Shown here: positions 62,845-64,000 of the stretch, one piece after another | Position numbering within the stretch: position 1 is the first letter of the stretch | How the letters are laid out: each line of letters begins with the position of its first letter | NCBI RefSeq assembly: GCF_003269035.1 | Contig: NZ_QLTK01000001.1 | Span: 124,001 to 188,000 of the forward strand | DNA length: 64,000 nt | Direction: 5' to 3' | DNA from: Paraburkholderia bryophila | GTDB lineage: Bacteria > Pseudomonadota > Gammaproteobacteria > Burkholderiales > Burkholderiaceae | Translations under genes and position numbers: made by a program | Notes under the pieces: generated by a model | Told to the model about the DNA's origin: nothing | Databases searched by the model: none | The model's input: the letters and a program-made list of their open reading frames with translations, nothing else

Positions 62845-63705
62845 TCACTCCCCGATCCACGACCCACGCAGATCGCTGTCGTGCAAAAGCTGCATCAACG
62901 TGCCCGCCGGCCGGCTCAGCCGCCGGGCCGCCAGCGCGATAAATTCCACCGACGGTAACGCCGGCAGCGCCGCGGCGTTCAGCGGCGGCGCCAGCCCACG
63001 CGCTGCCAGATACTGCGGCCGCACCGTAATCCCCAGCCCACCGCGCGCCGCCGCGATACAGCCCGAATGACTGCTGCTCGTGCACACGAGTTGCCAGCTA
63101 AACCCCGCCTCGGCGAGCGCGTCGAGTACGACCGCGCGCGTCACGCTCGGCTCGGCGACCAGAATCAGCGGCAGCGGCTGACTCAGATCGACCAGCGTGC
63201 CGGGGCGCGCGAGCCATTCGAGGCGGCCCGTGAAGAGCGGCACGCCGCGGCGGTCGCCGAGCCGGCGCTTGCCCACCAGGAGATCGATCGCGCCGGCCTC
63301 CAGCAATTCGTAAAGCTTGCCTGTCATGCCGATGGTGATTTCCAGTTCGACATCCGGGTGCGCGTCGCGAAACGCCGCCAGCACGTTGGGCAGTGGCCCG
63401 AGCGCGACGTCGTCGGAGGAACCGAGCCGCACGCGCCCTTTCAGGCGCGGCGCACGAAATTGCGATTCGGCCCGCGCGAGTGCCTGCAGGATCACGCTCG
63501 CGTGCGCGAGCATGGCTTCGCCGTCGGCGGTCATGGCCATGGAATGCGTGTCGCGCACGAACAGACGCCGGCCCACTCTCTCTTCGAGCCGCCGGATGTG
63601 TTCGCTGACGCTCGACTGCGTCAGGTCGAGCCGCCGCCCCGCCTCGGTAAAGCTATGGCAGGCGGCGACCGTCGCGAATGTCTTGAGCCAGATGGGGTTG
63701 AGCAT
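62845..63705 (-). CDS. LysR-type regulator divergent from an MFS pump
   Basis: A 286-residue LysR regulator (MLNPIWLKTFATVAACHSFT, TEAGRRLDLTQSSVSEHIRRLEERVGRRLF). The effector domain has KGRVRLGSSDDVALGPLPNV and CIAAARGGLGITV. It is convergent with the adenosine deaminase gene (11-bp gap) and divergent from the MFS gene at 63861, with 155 bp between, so it likely controls that transporter. Its ligand is unknown. Confidence 0.9.
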   Translation of the reverse strand: MLNPIWLKTFATVAACHSFTEAGRRLDLTQSSVSEHIRRLEERVGRRLFVRDTHSMAMTADGEAMLAHASVILQALARAESQFRAPRLKGRVRLGSSDDVALGPLPNVLAAFRDAHPDVELEITIGMTGKLYELLEAGAIDLLVGKRRLGDRRGVPLFTGRLEWLARPGTLVDLSQPLPLILVAEPSVTRAVVLDALAEAGFSWQLVCTSSSHSGCIAAARGGLGITVRPQYLAARGLAPPLNAAALPALPSVEFIALAARRLSRPAGTLMQLLHDSDLRGSWIGE

Positions 63706-63860
63706 GGCGCATTGTCGCGCTGCTTATCGGCAATGTCGATAACAGTCACCAGTCCTAGTGGGGTTCCCGATTGACGGCTATGTCAATATCATGACTGCAC
63801 TCCCCCAATGACTTGCCCCGAGTCCGGGCGCCTGGCCGCCCGCCCCGCCGCCCCGTAAAA

Positions 63861-64000
63861 ATGACCAAGGATTCCGCCCAAACCGCGTTGCTGTGGATCG
63901 TCGCCGCCGGCTTTTTCATGCAGTCGCTCGACACGACGATCGTCAACACCGCGTTGCCCTCGATCGCCACCAGCCTGCACGTCGCCCCGCTCGCCATGCA
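63861..64000 (+). CDS. MFS transporter (DHA2, EmrB/MdtD type), 5' part only
   Basis: The first 46 codons of an MFS drug/proton antiporter: [20 protein letters not shown], then [20 protein letters not shown], the conserved helix 1 motif D1 with Asp of [11 protein letters not shown]. The gene continues past the window. It is divergent from a LysR gene, likely its regulator. Confidence 0.88.
   Translation, partial: MTKDSAQTALLWIVAAGFFMQSLDTTIVNTALPSIATSLHVAPLAM

Overview
The window is high-GC chromosomal DNA of a Gram-negative betaproteobacterium. The gene set points to Burkholderiaceae, most likely Paraburkholderia: hopanoid side-chain genes (hpnI/J/K/L), an ortho-cleavage catechol pair (catB, catA), a BenM/CatM-like LysR regulator, pobA, an MprF-VirJ-like pair, several LysR regulators and a trimeric-porin-type gene. 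No rRNA, tRNA, CRISPR array, integrase or transposase was seen. The species cannot be named from this window.

Layout. 1-7.3 kb: the end of a LysR gene, catA and catB on the minus strand with a BenM/CatM-type ATAC-N7-GTAT site in front of catB, a membrane diguanylate cyclase, then a run HPP protein (no CBS domains), MarR regulator, and a chloride-channel gene that looks collapsed by an internal deletion, followed by a BenM/CatM-like LysR gene. 7.3-13.2 kb: an unrecognised 430-residue protein, a periplasmic copper group (DUF2946, outer-membrane protein, CopC), an orphan TAXI-type binding protein and a ProQ/FinO protein. 13.2-15.1 kb: the 3' part of an RND efflux pump gene. 15.1-23.8 kb: hopanoid head-group genes in two minus-strand blocks (hpnJ-hpnI-hpnL, and small membrane protein-second hpnI-like gene-hpnK), separated by a plus-strand OmpR-type two-component system. 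24-29 kb: cold-shock protein, aldehyde dehydrogenase, acetyltransferase and an unrecognised two-gene module with an AT-rich leader.

29.4-33.5 kb: hexuronate/pectin catabolism (kdgT divergent from kduI-kduD-IclR regulator) with two matching 13-bp operator-like sites between them. 33.5-39.2 kb: cytochrome b561, small envelope proteins, pobA, and ilvA. 39.2-46 kb: virJ-like and mprF genes overlapping by 4 bp, two small proteins, and an MFS pump. 45.9-51 kb: glycosyltransferase, NodS-like methyltransferase and acyl-CoA-dehydrogenase-like genes overlapping one another, then a hybrid histidine kinase with a duplicated PAS domain. 51-56.8 kb: a glycine-zipper protein, FAD oxidoreductase, AhpD-like protein, chemotaxis receptor and a 548-residue effector-like protein. 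56.9-62.8 kb: porin, Tat-exported nucleoside hydrolase, LysR, purine permease and adenosine deaminase, which together look like a nucleoside scavenging set. The right edge has a LysR gene divergent from a truncated MFS pump.

The most interesting points are: a direct-repeat box (CTKAAG-N5-CTKAAG type) in front of the two hopanoid blocks and cytochrome b561, suggesting one regulon for the embedded two-component system; the unrecognised two-gene module at 26.8-29.0 kb; the effector-like gene at 55.1 kb; and several decayed genes (ClC, RND, HPP). All function calls rest on reading the translated sequence; no database search was run.
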